64,000 nucleotides of DNA from Vishniacozyma victoriae (GCA_017654735.1 JADPYG010000002.1:372001-436000); one strand, 5' to 3'. Counted from the first letter of the stretch, positions 1 through 11,632 are shown. Notes: generated from the sequence alone by a model not told the origin. Numbers and translations are program-made.

Positions 1-793
1 CGAGTTCTGACATTAGTCCGCGTTCTAACTTCTTACTCGGATTGATATGTTTGACGTACGATGACAAGCGGGCTTGATTTTGGCAACTTTCAAAACCTCC
101 TCGAGGTGATGAGGAACGAAGTTACTAACTCCAAGACTAACGCCCTTTAGAGTTCCATCATTTACGAGATCCTCCAAGATAGTCCAGAGTTCTCCAATCT
201 TGCCCTTTTCGGCAACGTATGGAGAGTGGATCAAGAGGAGGTCGGGCTTGGATCCAAGTCGATCAATGGACTCCTGGACAGATTTCTTGACGTCCTCAAA
301 TTTGGTCGGGAGATCTGATTATCAGCTATGATATAAAGTGGGATTAGGGACTGACCTCGCTTCTTTTCCCATCCGGGGTCGAAACATGGTTTTCCGTCGA
401 TATGAGGCGATACTGCTGGTCAGACTCGTTGCCTGAATTCGACATAGATGAGCGTACCCTTGGTAGTGACCCAGATAGTGTCCCTCTTCTCTCCAGAGGC
501 CTTGATAGCTTCACCAGTCTCTTTCTCGGTACCGTATCCCTGCCAGTCAGCCACTATTATCTATCCAGGATATGAGACACTTACTTGGGCGGTATCGATA
601 TGGTATACACCGTATTTGAGATTAATGACTCCATAATCAACAGCAGTCTGACCGGAGTTCCCGAGACCACCAGTTCCGTTTCTTTTATCAGCTATCTGCA
701 TCTACCTGTTCATGTCGTAAAGGGAACTCACCCCCATGCAAGAGCAGGAATCTGTTTCCCGTCGTTCAATTTTAGATGGATTGCTTGACTCAT
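1..793 (-). CDS. Aldo/keto reductase, partial (C-terminus beyond window edge)
   Basis: NADPH-dependent oxidoreductase of the aldo/keto reductase superfamily, presumably cytosolic, reducing carbonyls to alcohols. The start at 793 gives MSQAIHLKLNDGKQIPALAWG, the usual first beta-hairpin, and about five exons joined over short introns yield some 183 residues before an intron at the window edge. The family tetrad is visible: Asp50 and Tyr55 in HIDTAQGYGTE, Lys80 in VTTK, His129 in LLLIHSP. GVSNF near residue 161 is the second family signature. Roughly the last 100 residues, with the cofactor-phosphate site, lie outside. It faces away from the small gene at 1738, leaving a 944-bp divergent region. 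The family is certain; the substrate cannot be told. Confidence 0.88.
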
Positions 794-1737
794 TTTTGAT
801 AAATTGTTGTGTAGAAGAAGAAGGTGGAGCTGGTTCTTTACGGTAGAGTAAGGTGAGGAGTAGTGCACGTCATCTTACATCACTCTACATTTACCTCCAC
901 TTGACTTTAACCTGCCTCCACCTTTCTGGTATTTTCCGGTGACTCATACAATTCAAGAGTGGGTATAACAGTGTTAGTGGTAATAGCAGGATTGGATAAA
1001 CTTCCACATGTGACAATGATCACTTGTCAAGACGATGAGACAGCGGACTAGGATGCATTAGAATCCAGTACCTCCAAAAAGTGATTCGAGAGTAACGACG
1101 ACAGCTTGATCTCTATGTGGGCACTCATCGTTAGCTGAGAACCAACAGGGTCAAGAGTACGAGATCACTCTCCCTTCCATTGAAAGTATCCAGGCTATTC
1201 AAAGCTATACTCCCCTGCCCATGAGACTTGCCCATGTCGAGTCAAGTAGATATAAGCAAGCCTACAAACGCAATCAGATTCATCCGACAATTCCCCGAAT
1301 TCCCAAGTCGCGTGATTTCACATCATACAATTACGCCGAGATGACCGGGAGGAGCAGCTGAGTGTAGGTTGGTGGGTGGGCCGTGTGAATACCGTCTCGG
1401 GGGGAGGGAGGAGCAGGTATGTATGTATCCATCCTTCTTTCCCTTTCTTCTTTTGTACTTGTACTCGTACTCCATCCTTTGTCTATCCAACTCCAACCTA
1501 TAACTCGTACGACTTCAACCCCTCGAAAGGGATTTGTATAAACCGTGGGCGGATTTGTATTTACCCCACCCCACCCTCAACCTCGAGATTTGTATTACAA
1601 GCGATAACACCATTATTCCACGCCTCTCCCACGCTATATTATCGACTCACCCTCAATCCTCAATACGAATACAATTACCCATCTATATAATCACTCCAGC
1701 CGTTCTTCACTCTTCAACGAACGAATACAAAATCACA
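794..1737. other. Intergenic, divergent promoter region
   Basis: This stretch lies between the start codons of the aldo/keto reductase (minus) and the small gene at 1738 (plus). It is CT-rich on the plus strand just before 1738, as in fungal 5' leaders. Open frames here have no domain-like content. I see no RNA gene or repeat. Confidence 0.6.
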
Positions 1738-1953
1738 ATGTCTACTACCACAGCATCCCGCCCTACCACTACCCAAACCCCACCAATGGCTATCAGGCGA
1801 AACTCGGCACATCCCTGCCCCCACTTCGGTGAACTTGTACATGCTATCGTTAGAGCCTACTCCTCCCCTTCTCCTTCCAATACGAACACGAATACAACAC
1901 CCAATTCGACTACTACCAACCCCAACGCGAGAGTAGGTACGGGTAGACGGTAA
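1738..1953 (+). CDS. Small hypothetical protein, 71 residues
   Basis: Single-exon frame with a start in a very good fungal context (AATCACAATG), preceded by a pyrimidine-rich leader that looks like a genuine 5' untranslated region. The protein starts MSTTTASRPTTTQTPP, has one ordered-looking patch (HPCPHFGELVHAIVRAYSS) with one Cys and two His, and ends in a Ser/Thr/Asn-rich tail with GTGRR at the C-terminus. No signal peptide or membrane segment is seen. I do not recognise the family. The start context argues for a real gene, while the low-complexity composition argues caution. It is convergent with the DnaJ gene, whose stop is 394 bp downstream. Confidence 0.45.
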   Translation: MSTTTASRPTTTQTPPMAIRRNSAHPCPHFGELVHAIVRAYSSPSPSNTNTNTTPNSTTTNPNARVGTGRR

Positions 1954-2347
1954 TGAACGGTCCAGCTATACCCCACTGCTCAACTACTCTATTGTATCGT
2001 TCCGACTTGTTTCCAACCTGTACACTTCGAACCCGCCTGTGATTACTCCACGCTTTGTACCTATCATATCGCCCACCACCGTCCTACTTGTACATCATCC
2101 ATCTTCCCCACACACCAAACCTTCCAAATCAACTTCTCATGCCCGAGTCAATTCAAACCCGACTGAACCGGAGGAGCAGGATAAGCAGGAAAAGGTGCAA
2201 ATCCGACAATAATCCATATAGATCTTCTATGTTCCTTAAACTATCTATGTAATTGTACATATCCCAAATGTACACATGACCCCCTCACACTCCGTTCACA
2301 CCACACCGTGTTCAAGCCATGATCATTCCTCTGCTGCTAGGACATGA
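1954..2347. other. Intergenic between convergent genes
   Basis: These 394 bp separate the stops of the small gene (plus) and the DnaJ gene (minus) and probably hold both 3' untranslated regions. The open frames in it lack a good start context. No repeat or RNA gene was seen. Confidence 0.55.
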
Positions 2348-4953
2348 TCATTGACCAGGAGGATTCTGTGATCTCCGTTTACTCTCATCTTCAATCAGCC
2401 CCATCCCCATCCCATGCTCGAGAAATGACTTACAAGCTTTATAAGCCGCACCCAACGTCTCTTCTGCTTCCCCGGTCTGAGCTGGTCGAGTCGAAGCAGG
2501 TGGTGGTCGAGGTGGTACCCCATACCCACTAGTGGAAGACGGGGTCTTCTCTTTAGGATACACATCAGGTCGAGGAGGAGGTACTGGCGGTCTCGCTGCT
2601 CCTGCTCCTGCTCCTGCTTCACGTTGTTTAGAAGCTGCCGTATCGACTTTAACGAATTCCTCGATCGTTTCCGTTCCTTCCTTTTTGATGGAGAGGAAAG
2701 CTTCTGCAGCTAGATTTAATGCTGTTGCCCTCAAGACCCTCTTTTCGTGGGTGATGGAAGGATCTGTTAGGACTTGTTCACATGCTTCTCGGACTACAGC
2801 TTCGACTTCTAGTTTGGCGCCCTGGTATCAGCTTCATCGCGCGAGCGATGTCCGATGTCTGGGCATCGTTGGATAGGAAGGGAAAGGAGAAAGAGTGAAT
2901 GGTGTGGAGTGGAAAAGACGTACCTTCCATAAAGTCCTCATTCCCTGCTCAGCAGCTTGTTCTTCCAATTTCCTCATTTGCTCAGCGGATAAACCGGCAC
3001 TCTCGGCTGCTTGGAGTTTATCGAATACCTGTTTGAGCTCGATTGCTGATCGGACCGTGGATACACTGGGATCAGTTCTCGAGCGACAGCGAGATCAAGG
3101 GCGAGTGAAGAAAGCTCAAGAGAGAGCAGGGAGGGGGAGGGCCGAAGAAGAGCGCTCAGGAAGAACGAAGGGCGGAGAGGACCCTTCAAGGAAAGCAAGA
3201 TCCGGGAGGAGGGAAGAGTGAGGGCGAAGGTAAATAGGAGAGTGGAGGTAAGAAACATGGGAGGACATACGTATCAGAAACGGTATTGAATGTATTCTTG
3301 GCTCCATGGAACCAACCAAGAGGAGCAAACTGATTTGATGCCTAGCATCAGCCATCTCCCCAGCGGAACAAGTGAGGGGCCTTACCTGATGTTGTGATGC
3401 TTTAGCTTGATATGCCCTTCCGATTGAATTTAAGAGTTCAACACCGTAACTCTCGTCTTTCAATTCCCTATATATCAGCTCATCCCTCTACGCGACATTG
3501 AGAACTGACTCTGCTTCTAATCGCATTTTGAGCTGCGCATCAGTATAGATCTGATAGAGAGGGAGATGACTAACCTTGAATGAATCAGTGACTGCCTTAT
3601 CGTCTGGTCCTCTAGCAGCTTCTGCGAATATCGCCAAGCGGTTCTTGAGGTTCTCAGCGAGTTTATCGACTCTAGCTTTCCTAGCTCTTGCTTTCTATTT
3701 TGTTAGTTCCTGTACTTGTATCTCGACAGATTAGACGTACCTCCTCTGAGATAGCTCTATCCCTAACTGCCTTCCGCTGTAATGCCTCTGTGGTCATGAC
3801 TTTATTTCCTTTTGGTCCTATTGTCCAATCATTCTCGTCCTCGCCTTCATGTTCTTTCTGGAACGCATCCTTCATGTCTTTTCCTACTCGTTAGCTGATT
3901 CCCGTGACCATCTTCAACAGGAAATACGGAGAGGGAAGAGGGAAGAAGGAGGAGAAGGGGGAAGATCTCCACCTCCTAACGGAGGTTTGAGGAGCAGACT
4001 TACCAATACTAATCTGCCCAATCAAATCTTCAAACCTATCCCCACCAAACATTTTCCCAAATACCTCTTCAGGATCTTGGAATCCACCAGCTGGTTCTGC
4101 GGAACCACCACCATTCTTTTGACCAAATTCATTATATTTATGACGAAGTTCGGGATCTGATAGGACTTGGTAGGCTATTGAGATTTGTTTGAACTGTTGT
4201 TAGCGACGTCTCCCGTAGGGAGGCGGAGCGATACCGAGGTATAGGAGAGCGGAGCGGCTTCTATGCCAGAAGGGATATAGGATTGGGATTAGATGGGTTG
4301 GGGAGGAGACAGAGTTCGGAAGGACATACCTTCTCCTCTGCATCTGGATCATCACGATTCTTATCGGGATGTAGCTATCATCAACACAGCACTGGGCGCA
4401 ACAGCTCCAGCCCAGAAGGGCTTCATGGGCCAGCCTAGCGGCCTCGTCGATGTGACGCCTAGCGGCTAAATATGTTCGACGGCCTGACGGCCTACTCACC
4501 TTAATAGCCAACCGCCTATACGCCTTCTTGATCTCATCCTGCGTACATTGACTATCCAATCCAAGTACATCATAATAAGCCATATCCAAAGGATTCTTAT
4601 CACTCCCTATCCCCCTTCCTCTACTTTTCGTTTTTGATGATTCTGGATTATTTGATGTCGAGTTGGAAGTTGAAGGGCGGGGTTGGGGGTGATTGAAGAA
4701 TTGTTTACATCTATCATTAGCCCCTCTTTATTCTTTTCTTCTAGCTCGTGATCTTGATCATGTAGATATATAGAGAGAGAGAGGACTCACGCCCCACACC
4801 TGACCCTTAGGGTTCCTATGAATGTAGGTGGGACCATATATTCTTGGTTTGATTTACATCTTTCATTAGCCCCTGCCACTTGGGATTGACGTACGCTGGG
4901 CAATCTACTGGGATATATGTCCCCCTTGGACGTGAATCTACTATTGTCGACAT
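2348..4953 (-). CDS. DnaJ (Hsp40) co-chaperone with N-terminal zinc ribbon, Caj1/Djp1-like
   Basis: Hsp70 co-chaperone. The chosen start at 4953 (MSTIVDSRPRGTYIPVDCPAC) puts a four-Cys zinc ribbon first: CxxC at residues 18-21 and CxxC at 41-44. A Ser/Asn-rich linker leads to the J domain, beginning MAYYDVLGLDSQCTQDEIKK, with the HPD motif in LHPDKNRDDPDAEEK at the start of the next exon. It continues as a DnaJ-X-type C-terminal region (FGKMFGGDRFEDLIGQIS, then a long helical charged stretch) and ends in a Pro-rich tail. That order matches Caj1/Djp1-type J proteins, which in yeast act at membranes or in peroxisomal import. At least eight short introns interrupt it. The zinc-ribbon exons are 4895-4953 and 4791-4859, with introns 4860-4894 and 4711-4790. 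The J domain is certain; the yeast orthologue is less so. Confidence 0.85.
4704..4725 (-). repeat. 22-nt repeat copy over intron acceptor, DnaJ gene
   Basis: This stretch covers a branch site, acceptor AG and the first seven exon bases at the second Cys knuckle of the DnaJ zinc ribbon. It matches 4853-4874 at 21 of 22 positions. Confidence 0.85.
4853..4874 (-). repeat. 22-nt repeat copy over intron acceptor, DnaJ gene
   Basis: This is the partner of 4704-4725, lying over the acceptor of the intron that splits the first Cys knuckle. The two copies differ at one position. Confidence 0.85.
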
Positions 4954-5354
4954 GCTTCCTGACCTTCTCAGAGAAGTATGGTATACTAAGCTCTGTTGAG
5001 ATCTGAACAAGTATAATATCAACAGATAGTCGAAGAGCAATAGGAACCCGAAAATGCAATGACGTTTCACTCGACGATCTCATATCTACTAATTGAACTC
5101 CTTCCTACTCTATCAACAACAATATTAAGTAATAATAGGTCGTACGCAATGCATGTCACTACCAAATCGAACTCTGCTCGTAACGTAAACTCGTAAATGT
5201 AAATGAATCGACATATACGGGTAAAGAAGAAGGAAAAGAATATAGACAGAGGCAAATGGGATCGTAACAGAGTGGGAAGTAGGGGAAATCAAATCAAATG
5301 AAGTCGGGAGAGGAAGTAGGTCCTCTATTAAAGATGTTTATATAAAAGGGGGGT
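4954..5354. other. Intergenic between two minus-strand genes
   Basis: About 400 bp upstream of the DnaJ start and downstream of the stop of the low-complexity gene at 5355-7155. It is AT-richer than the genes around it. No coding signal or repeat was seen. Confidence 0.55.
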
Positions 5355-7155
5355 TTAGGCGGTGGTGCTGACGACCGGAGCGGCGGGAGGGGCGGCGGTC
5401 TTGGTCTATTAGTCAGGTTTCTATCGTAAAGAAAGTAAAGACGAAGGGAGACCTACCTCATCCATCTTGAGTGGCTCGGTAGCGGTGGGCTCGTCGAGCT
5501 TGGGTGCTTCGTCAGAAACAGCCTCAGTCTCCTTGACGGCCTCTTCATCCTTGGGAGTAACTGCTCCGTCCTTCTTCTTGTGCTTGGGAGCAACAAGAGC
5601 GACGAATCGAGCAGATAGTCGTCGAGCCATCTTAGCAGCAGAAGGGTGGGGGGCCTGGTGTCAGTACACATCATGACGTTCATCAGGTTTGACGTACGTC
5701 TCCCTTCTTGGTAGCCTCGACCTTGGTCTCGGTAGTCTTGGCTGGAGTCTCGACGGCAGCGGGAGCAGCGACCTCACTATTCATCAGCTCAATCCACCCC
5801 TCTTGTCGGTAAGCTTACGGTTCCTTAGCAGCGACGAGCTCGGGCTTGGTCTCTGCAGCAGGGACAGCGGGGGTTTCGGTCTGGACGGGAGCAGGGACAG
5901 CAGTGTCGGTAGTGAGGGCGGCACCGGTAACCTCGGCGGGGGTCTCGGCAACAGCTTCGGTAGAAGCCTCGACGGGAGCGGCTACAGCAAGGGCCTCCTC
6001 GGTAGCGATGGGGTCAGACTTCTCGGCCTATCATCAGCTCATGTCACTCAAAAGCGAAACATTCGACAGCTTACCTTGGGGGTCTTGACCTTTTGCTTCT
6101 TGGGAGACTTTTCCTTGGATCCAAAGAACTTGGCAAAGAACCCTTTGCCCTCGGCCTTGGTCTTTTCGACCTTGTCCTGTTTGTCAGCTTGCTTCGAGAG
6201 GAGCGAGCGGCGATGTGGGAGGAGCAATGAAAGGTGGTAGGAGCGAAGTTACAGGAGGGAAGAAGGATGATAGATGAGCATGGAAGAAGAGTAAGAAACA
6301 CACCTTGACGGCGAGCTTGTCCTTCTTCTCCTTGGGCTCATCAGCGACAACAGCCTTGGATCCCTCGGCAGCGGGGGCAGCCTCGGCGACCTCCTCCTTG
6401 ACTTCAGCCTCGGGGGTAGCGGTGGTACCGTCGACCTTGGTAGCTACCTCGGCATCAGCGTGAGCGGTACCAGTCTCGGCGTGGGTGGTGGTTGGTTGCT
6501 TCTCGACCTATTTATCAGCATAGATCATGGTCATGGAGGAAGAGGGACATACGGGAGCGACGACGGTAGGCTCGGAAGAAGCTGCTAGGACCTCTGGAGC
6601 AACTACTGCCTCTGTGGCAGCGACCTCGGTAGTGGTCTCCTTGGGTTCCTCAGCTGCGACAACGGGGGCGAGGGTGGGGACCTCAGCAACAGCAGCGGAC
6701 TGAGCGTCGATAGCAACGGTAGACTGAGAGGTGGAACGGGATAGGTAACCGAGTAGAGTCATTTGGGGGTTTGGTGGAAAGGAAAGTAGTTAGCAAAAAG
6801 GTCCGAGCGGTTTGATAAAGAATGTGATGGAAGTTGAATGTTTTGTAATGATGGATGGTGTTGATATGGATGAGGATGTTTTATTTGGGTAATGATGCGT
6901 TGTTTATCGTATGAGGGGGCTAGAGACAATTCCGACTCGAGTTGAAATTGAGAGAGGACCGTGGGTTGGTATAGTGGAATTTGTGGTAGGTGAATCAGGT
7001 CCTTAGACCATCATATAGTCATACCGCGTCACTGACGTAGTCTAGTCATGTTCCACCTCGCCTTCCAAACAAGACATATCCATATCAATCTCCACTCCAC
7101 CCATTCTACTCGGTGGCGAGAAAGAGAGAAGAGGACGTACCTTTGTTTCAGACAT
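5355..7155 (-). CDS. Low-complexity Ala/Glu/Val/Pro-rich protein, unknown function
   Basis: Seven or so short exons encode a protein dominated by Ala, Glu, Val, Thr and Pro. Two basic islands stand out: GFFAKFFGSKEKSPKKQKVK in the middle and MARRLSARFVALVAPKHKKK near the C-terminus; it ends PVVSTTA. No signal peptide, membrane segment or known domain is seen. Two N-termini are possible. One begins at 7155 in an excellent context (CAACAATG) with exon MSETK (7141-7155), a GTACGT donor and a 417-nt intron to 6723, joining in phase to STVAIDAQ. The other starts inside that intron at 6762 (MTLLGYLSRSTSQ) and runs into the same frame. I chose the first because its leader is CT-rich and typical. The long first intron suggests a well-expressed gene. 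Confidence 0.65.
6508..6762 (-). CDS. Alternative first exon of the low-complexity protein (MTLLGYLSRS start)
   Basis: An ATG at 6762 (context CCCCCAAATGAC) opens the same frame as exon 2 of the gene ending at 5355. An in-frame stop lies just upstream, so this would be a separate N-terminus, replacing MSETK by a 13-residue leader. Transcripts starting downstream of 7155, or retaining the first intron, would use it. Exon 2 proper ends near 6550. Confidence 0.4.
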   Translation of the reverse strand: MTLLGYLSRSTSQSTVAIDAQSAAVAEVPTLAPVVAAEEPKETTTEVAATEAVVAPEVLAASSEPTVVAPVCPSSSMTMIYADK

Positions 7156-7816
7156 TGTTGATGGGATTGATGTATAGTAGTAGGTAGATAGAACAAGGAG
7201 TGTAAGAGTTGACTATGAGACAAGTATTATAATAGTGGAATGAATGTGAATGTGAATGCGAATGTAAAAGAGGTAGATGGATGGTTGATAGAGAAAGGAG
7301 GGATAAGAATTTGGTAGACTAGTACTAAGCGGAAGTAAAGTAGTACTAAGGTTGAGCTTGGTCCACACACAACGGTCAAGGGATAAGACAAGGGAGCGGG
7401 AGGGGTTTACAGGGGTAAAGGAGTCAAAGCGTGTAACAGCATATCGCTAGCGAGTTCGGAGCTTCCATCCTCACGTTTGGTGGTCGAGCATACCGAATGG
7501 GTGGCTGAATGCATGTTGGATGGGAAGAGGGGTAGAGTCTACGGTAGTGTACGGTCACACGGTGAATCTACGCGAGGGGCGGAACAAAAGGAAGTTGCCA
7601 ATTTCTAGATAAGAATCTCGGTCAGGCACCGGGACTTGACTAATTGTAACTTGTAGGAGCATGAGCACGTCCCTCTGTACCTTGTAAAAGCGGCACTAAC
7701 GTATGCATAAGCAGTGGAAGTGTGAAGTGACTAGGTAGTATATAATAGTGCACAGACCATGATTTACGATCGACAATGAAACCCATCAAGGGATATCTGA
7801 CTACTTCTCAATCACT
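7156..7816. other. Intergenic, upstream region of the low-complexity gene
   Basis: This region lies between the start at 7155 and the stop of the Zn2Cys6 gene at 7817. The part nearest 7155 is pyrimidine-rich on the minus strand, as in a 5' leader, and repeated GAATGTGAATG units occur around 7240-7265. No further gene was seen. Confidence 0.5.
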
Positions 7817-10800
7817 CTATGAATTAATACCATACTGTTCCTCAATTGGACCCATAGATACATTCGCAGTAGACATCCAGTTCATCCAATCGAACCCCAT
7901 ATCCGGTTGAAGAAAATCGACCGCTGGCGGGACAGATAGTGGTGGAGGTTGGGGCTGGAGTGGGGCGGAATTTCCCCATAGATTTGAAGCCTGCGTCCTA
8001 TCCGAGTTCGAATTGAAATTGAAGTTGGTATTCGTCGGCACATACCCCTGCGTAGGAACCGAGTAATCAACATTCACATGATTCTGTAATGGCGAGGAAG
8101 TGAACAACGAATTTTGACTGGTAGTATTCCCACTCCCGCTACCGGTACCACTGACTGGAATACTGACATCAGGAGTCTGATGTCCACTCCTTGGAATAGG
8201 AGGGGAAGGGTTCGAGGGAGAGACGGAATGGATAGATGCTGATTTCGGTACGAATCCCCTCCGGCGATCATTTGACATTTGGAATGGTTCGGAATTTGGA
8301 TCTTGTAATCTCGATGTGAAAGTTTGATCGGGGTGAGTGAAAGGGTGCATATTTGGTTCCTGCCATTAGTATCCATCTCCTCTTATCTCATATGAGGAGG
8401 AGAGCACAACGACTTACGGGAGGAACAGCTGGTTCGATAGTCTGCAAGGGCACCTTCCCACCAAACTCTACCGTAATCCGATCCAACATAGCCTGTAACA
8501 TCCCACCATGTCTTGCACCCATTGCGAACCTATTCCCTAAAGCCTTGAATGCTAATTTTAGAATCTCGAGTTCACCAAGTAAGACCTTGGCCGAAGCGAG
8601 GTCATTGATCTCCAAAGCGCGTTGGTAGAATTGTACCAGGACTCTAGCGGCAGTGAATAGGTGGCTACTATTAGCTGTCATGCTTATTTGCTATTTCATA
8701 TAGCTTACACTGTTTGTCAGCTTGGTCATTGGTGGAGAAGTTGACTCACAGGAAGTGATGGGTACCAGAGTATAACTCAGATCAAGGGATGTACTAGTGA
8801 CCAAATGTATAATGCCTAGACAAGCTCTTGATTCCGTACTTAGTCGGATGGCGGAGGTACAGGTTGGATCTTTCAAATCGGCAAATGGTTCGTGGAGAAA
8901 GATGGCGGCGACGTGGGGTAGGAGGTGTGCGGACTAATATCAGCTCATTGTCCTTCAGAGAGAAGCTGAGGCAGGAAGAAGAGTGGTGAGGAGATGAACG
9001 GGTAGAGCACAGGGGTCCAAAGATGAAGGCACGCCAGGGAGGAGAAGGGATGAAGTGGAGTGAATTACTTACGATAAGATCAGCATCTATCCCTTTATGC
9101 GACCCCGTAAAATGTTTAAGAGGATCCCGTAAACCAGCAGGGAAATGTTGACTATTCATCAGCGCTCCGGGCTTTCATCTCGGGGTTCAGGGTGTTGTAG
9201 TTAAGAGGAGAGAAGGGAGGAGGGGACATACATGAACGCTTTAATATCCTCATCAAGCTGGATGAATTCCGGTGATTCCTTCAAATAAGGCCTTTCATGC
9301 GGTTCGGCAGCTTTAACATATCGGACGAATTTGTTTACTTTGTTTAGGAGTATACCTCCTTTTATCAAAGCTACACCACTATCTTCAATTGGGTGACTGT
9401 TGTCAGCTCACTCTTATTTTGTCAATATTTGAGGAGAAAGGTGAGTGAGACGTACTTGGTGTAAAGGTCATGTGATCTTGCTGTTTGGGGGTTCTCTGTC
9501 ATTTCCCCCTATCATCAACTTCCATACGTGAGAGGCGTGAGAAGACCTACGGATAATTCCCAATCGGCTCTTGAACATGGCAATTTCGTATACTACCATC
9601 AGCTCACACTGACATTCACAGCCAGTCGTAGCCAGCTGACGCTGCTAGAGCAGACTCACAAGTTCATCAGTCATCATCATATTTGGCCAACCCGAACTCG
9701 AACTGGCATTGATATCGAATAACAATACAGTAAACATCAGTACCCTCCTTTCTTCCCTATCCCAATCCCCAAGTGGTGGGGGTAAGAGTGAACTGCCCGG
9801 TTTCATGATCTTCATTATGGTTGGACCTGGGGCGTTTTTCATTAGACCTAGTGGGATTGCGGCTCTGACGGCAATTGCTATTCCCATCCAACCGTTTATC
9901 CAGCTACTCATCAGCGCAGCTCTTCCTTCCCTAGAAGAAGAGAAGCAGGGACGTACTCGGCATGTTGTTGGTGGTAATAACATATTAATGCCTATTCATC
10001 AGCTCCACAATGTGGGAAGAGACATACCATTCCCTGAACGATATCCATCAATTTCCTACCCACAGTACCCTCCAGCTGAGCTTCCAGCTGAGAGTACTTT
10101 GCATTCCTCTCCCCGAAACATTCCTCCATCGCAATACTCTCTTCAATCCCCCATGTCCCAGGTACAGGTGCACCTTTCGCCCCAAGCCTCCCATCGACCC
10201 TCTTTACCCATTCGTCTGTCGAGATGGTGTGGACTGCTGCAGAGTAACGGGCTGATACGGCGCATATTGCGTGTAGGAGGGATGTATGGGGGAAGTTTGG
10301 ATGTGTTGGAGGGAGTCTTAAGCGTTCTTCGAAGGTTGAGCGGTGGATTAGACGGGATATTGAGGGGACCATATTGAAGAATACTTGTACGCTTTTGTTA
10401 GCTCCTAAATATATATACGGGACATACAGATGATCAACGATAGCTGAATATTAGTCATTGTATCTTGGAAGAGGAGAGAGGGGACGTACAGGGAGTAGGT
10501 AGCCTAGGAGGCCAACCTGGCCAAATCAAATCCATCAACACTCCACCCAATTTCCCAGATTCCCCATCCATCCCTTCTCCAGGCATCACATATCCAGATG
10601 CAGATATTGGTTCCGGCAAGACATCAACCCTAGGTATCGAAGTAGCAGTAATTGGAACTTGATTTTCCGGTATGGTAGGATGATTGAGGTAATCCTGGAT
10701 TGAGAGGGCAGGGGTCGGAGCGTAATTTATGGAATTCCAGCTTCCCCCCGGCATACTAATTGCTTGTGGGGCGATTGGTATTGCTTGATGTATGGGCGTA

Positions 10801-11291
10801 TGGTTTATGGGTGGTAATTGATTATATTGCTGGGGAATATATCCCTCCTGACCACCACCCATGGCTTTCTGTAATTCTTCTATCCATCAGCTACTCTCTT
10901 CCCCACCTCGAAGTAAGAGTGACGTGCCAACTCTGGCTTCCAATTTCCTAACAGTATTTCTAGGATCTTCGATCCTCTGTCCCATAAATTCCGGCATGCC
11001 GTGACTCTGTGCTTGTCCAATATCACTCCCCTCCCCATCTTCATCCTCATTCTCATAAAAACAAGTAATTCCCCTCCTATCCCTCTCTTCATCCGGATTC
11101 GTCCTCTGCAAGAATTGAAATGATCTGACGCAGGATCCACAATGCGGTTTAGCAGCATCACATTTTATCCGACGTCGTCGACAGGGTATACAAGCCGCAT
11201 TTCTTTTGAGTTGGTGAGAGGATCGATTGAGTTTACGATGTTTCCGAGGAGCGGGAGCTTCTTTGGAAGGTTGGCCTGCTTTGAACTCCAT
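7817..11291 (-). CDS. Zn2Cys6 fungal transcription factor
   Basis: DNA-binding regulator, nuclear. From the start at 11291 (MEFKAGQPSKEAPAPRKHRK) a basic leader runs into the binuclear zinc cluster, CIPCRRRRIKC followed by CGSC and a last Cys after a 24-residue loop (RRGITC). The family needs six Cys and all six are present. A Gln/Pro-rich linker leads to the fungal-specific middle homology domain, recognised by FFNMVPSISRLIHRSTFEER and LLHAICAVSARYS. A Ser/Asn/Gln-rich C-terminal tail ends EEQYGINS. Many short introns interrupt it. The frame stays open some 40 codons upstream of 11291 without an ATG, so an earlier start across another intron is possible. It lies head-to-tail with a second factor of the same class. 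The target genes are unknown. Confidence 0.85.
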
Positions 11292-11632
11292 TCTATTCTG
11301 GTATTGAATCGAGTGAGGTGTATGATGTATTGACGATCGATGACCGGTGTTGTGACCGAGAGGCGGGGCCGGGGCAGGGGTTCCTTTGTCCCCTCCAATC
11401 CTATTTACTTGGCGTTTCAATCTCCTTATAGCCCCCTGTGTGACTCTGCAAGTAGTGTGTGTGTTTCAAAAAGTAATCGAGCACTAGCACCTGGGATTAA
11501 GTTGGCAAGAATAAATCGATCGTCAGGCGCCGTTGACCGATGTCGGCGATGCCCGAAGCGACTATGAGTATTCAAGAAATGCCATAAGACTACAACTATT
11601 ATAATTATACAAACAAGACATCCAATCCTACA
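11292..11632. other. Intergenic between two Zn2Cys6 genes
   Basis: About 340 bp. Near 11445-11465 there is a short CA-rich run followed by a possible acceptor (minus strand), which may mean a 5' leader intron or an upstream coding exon of the 7817-11291 gene. Nothing else was seen. Confidence 0.45.

Noticed and set aside
4375..4500. GC-rich inverted-looking words in a DnaJ intron as a mobile element
   Set aside because: No terminal repeats or target duplication; it behaves as an ordinary, slightly longer intron.
9709..10377. 222-codon plus-strand frame
   Set aside because: It is antisense to exons and introns of the Zn2Cys6 gene 7817-11291, whose protein pattern is clear.
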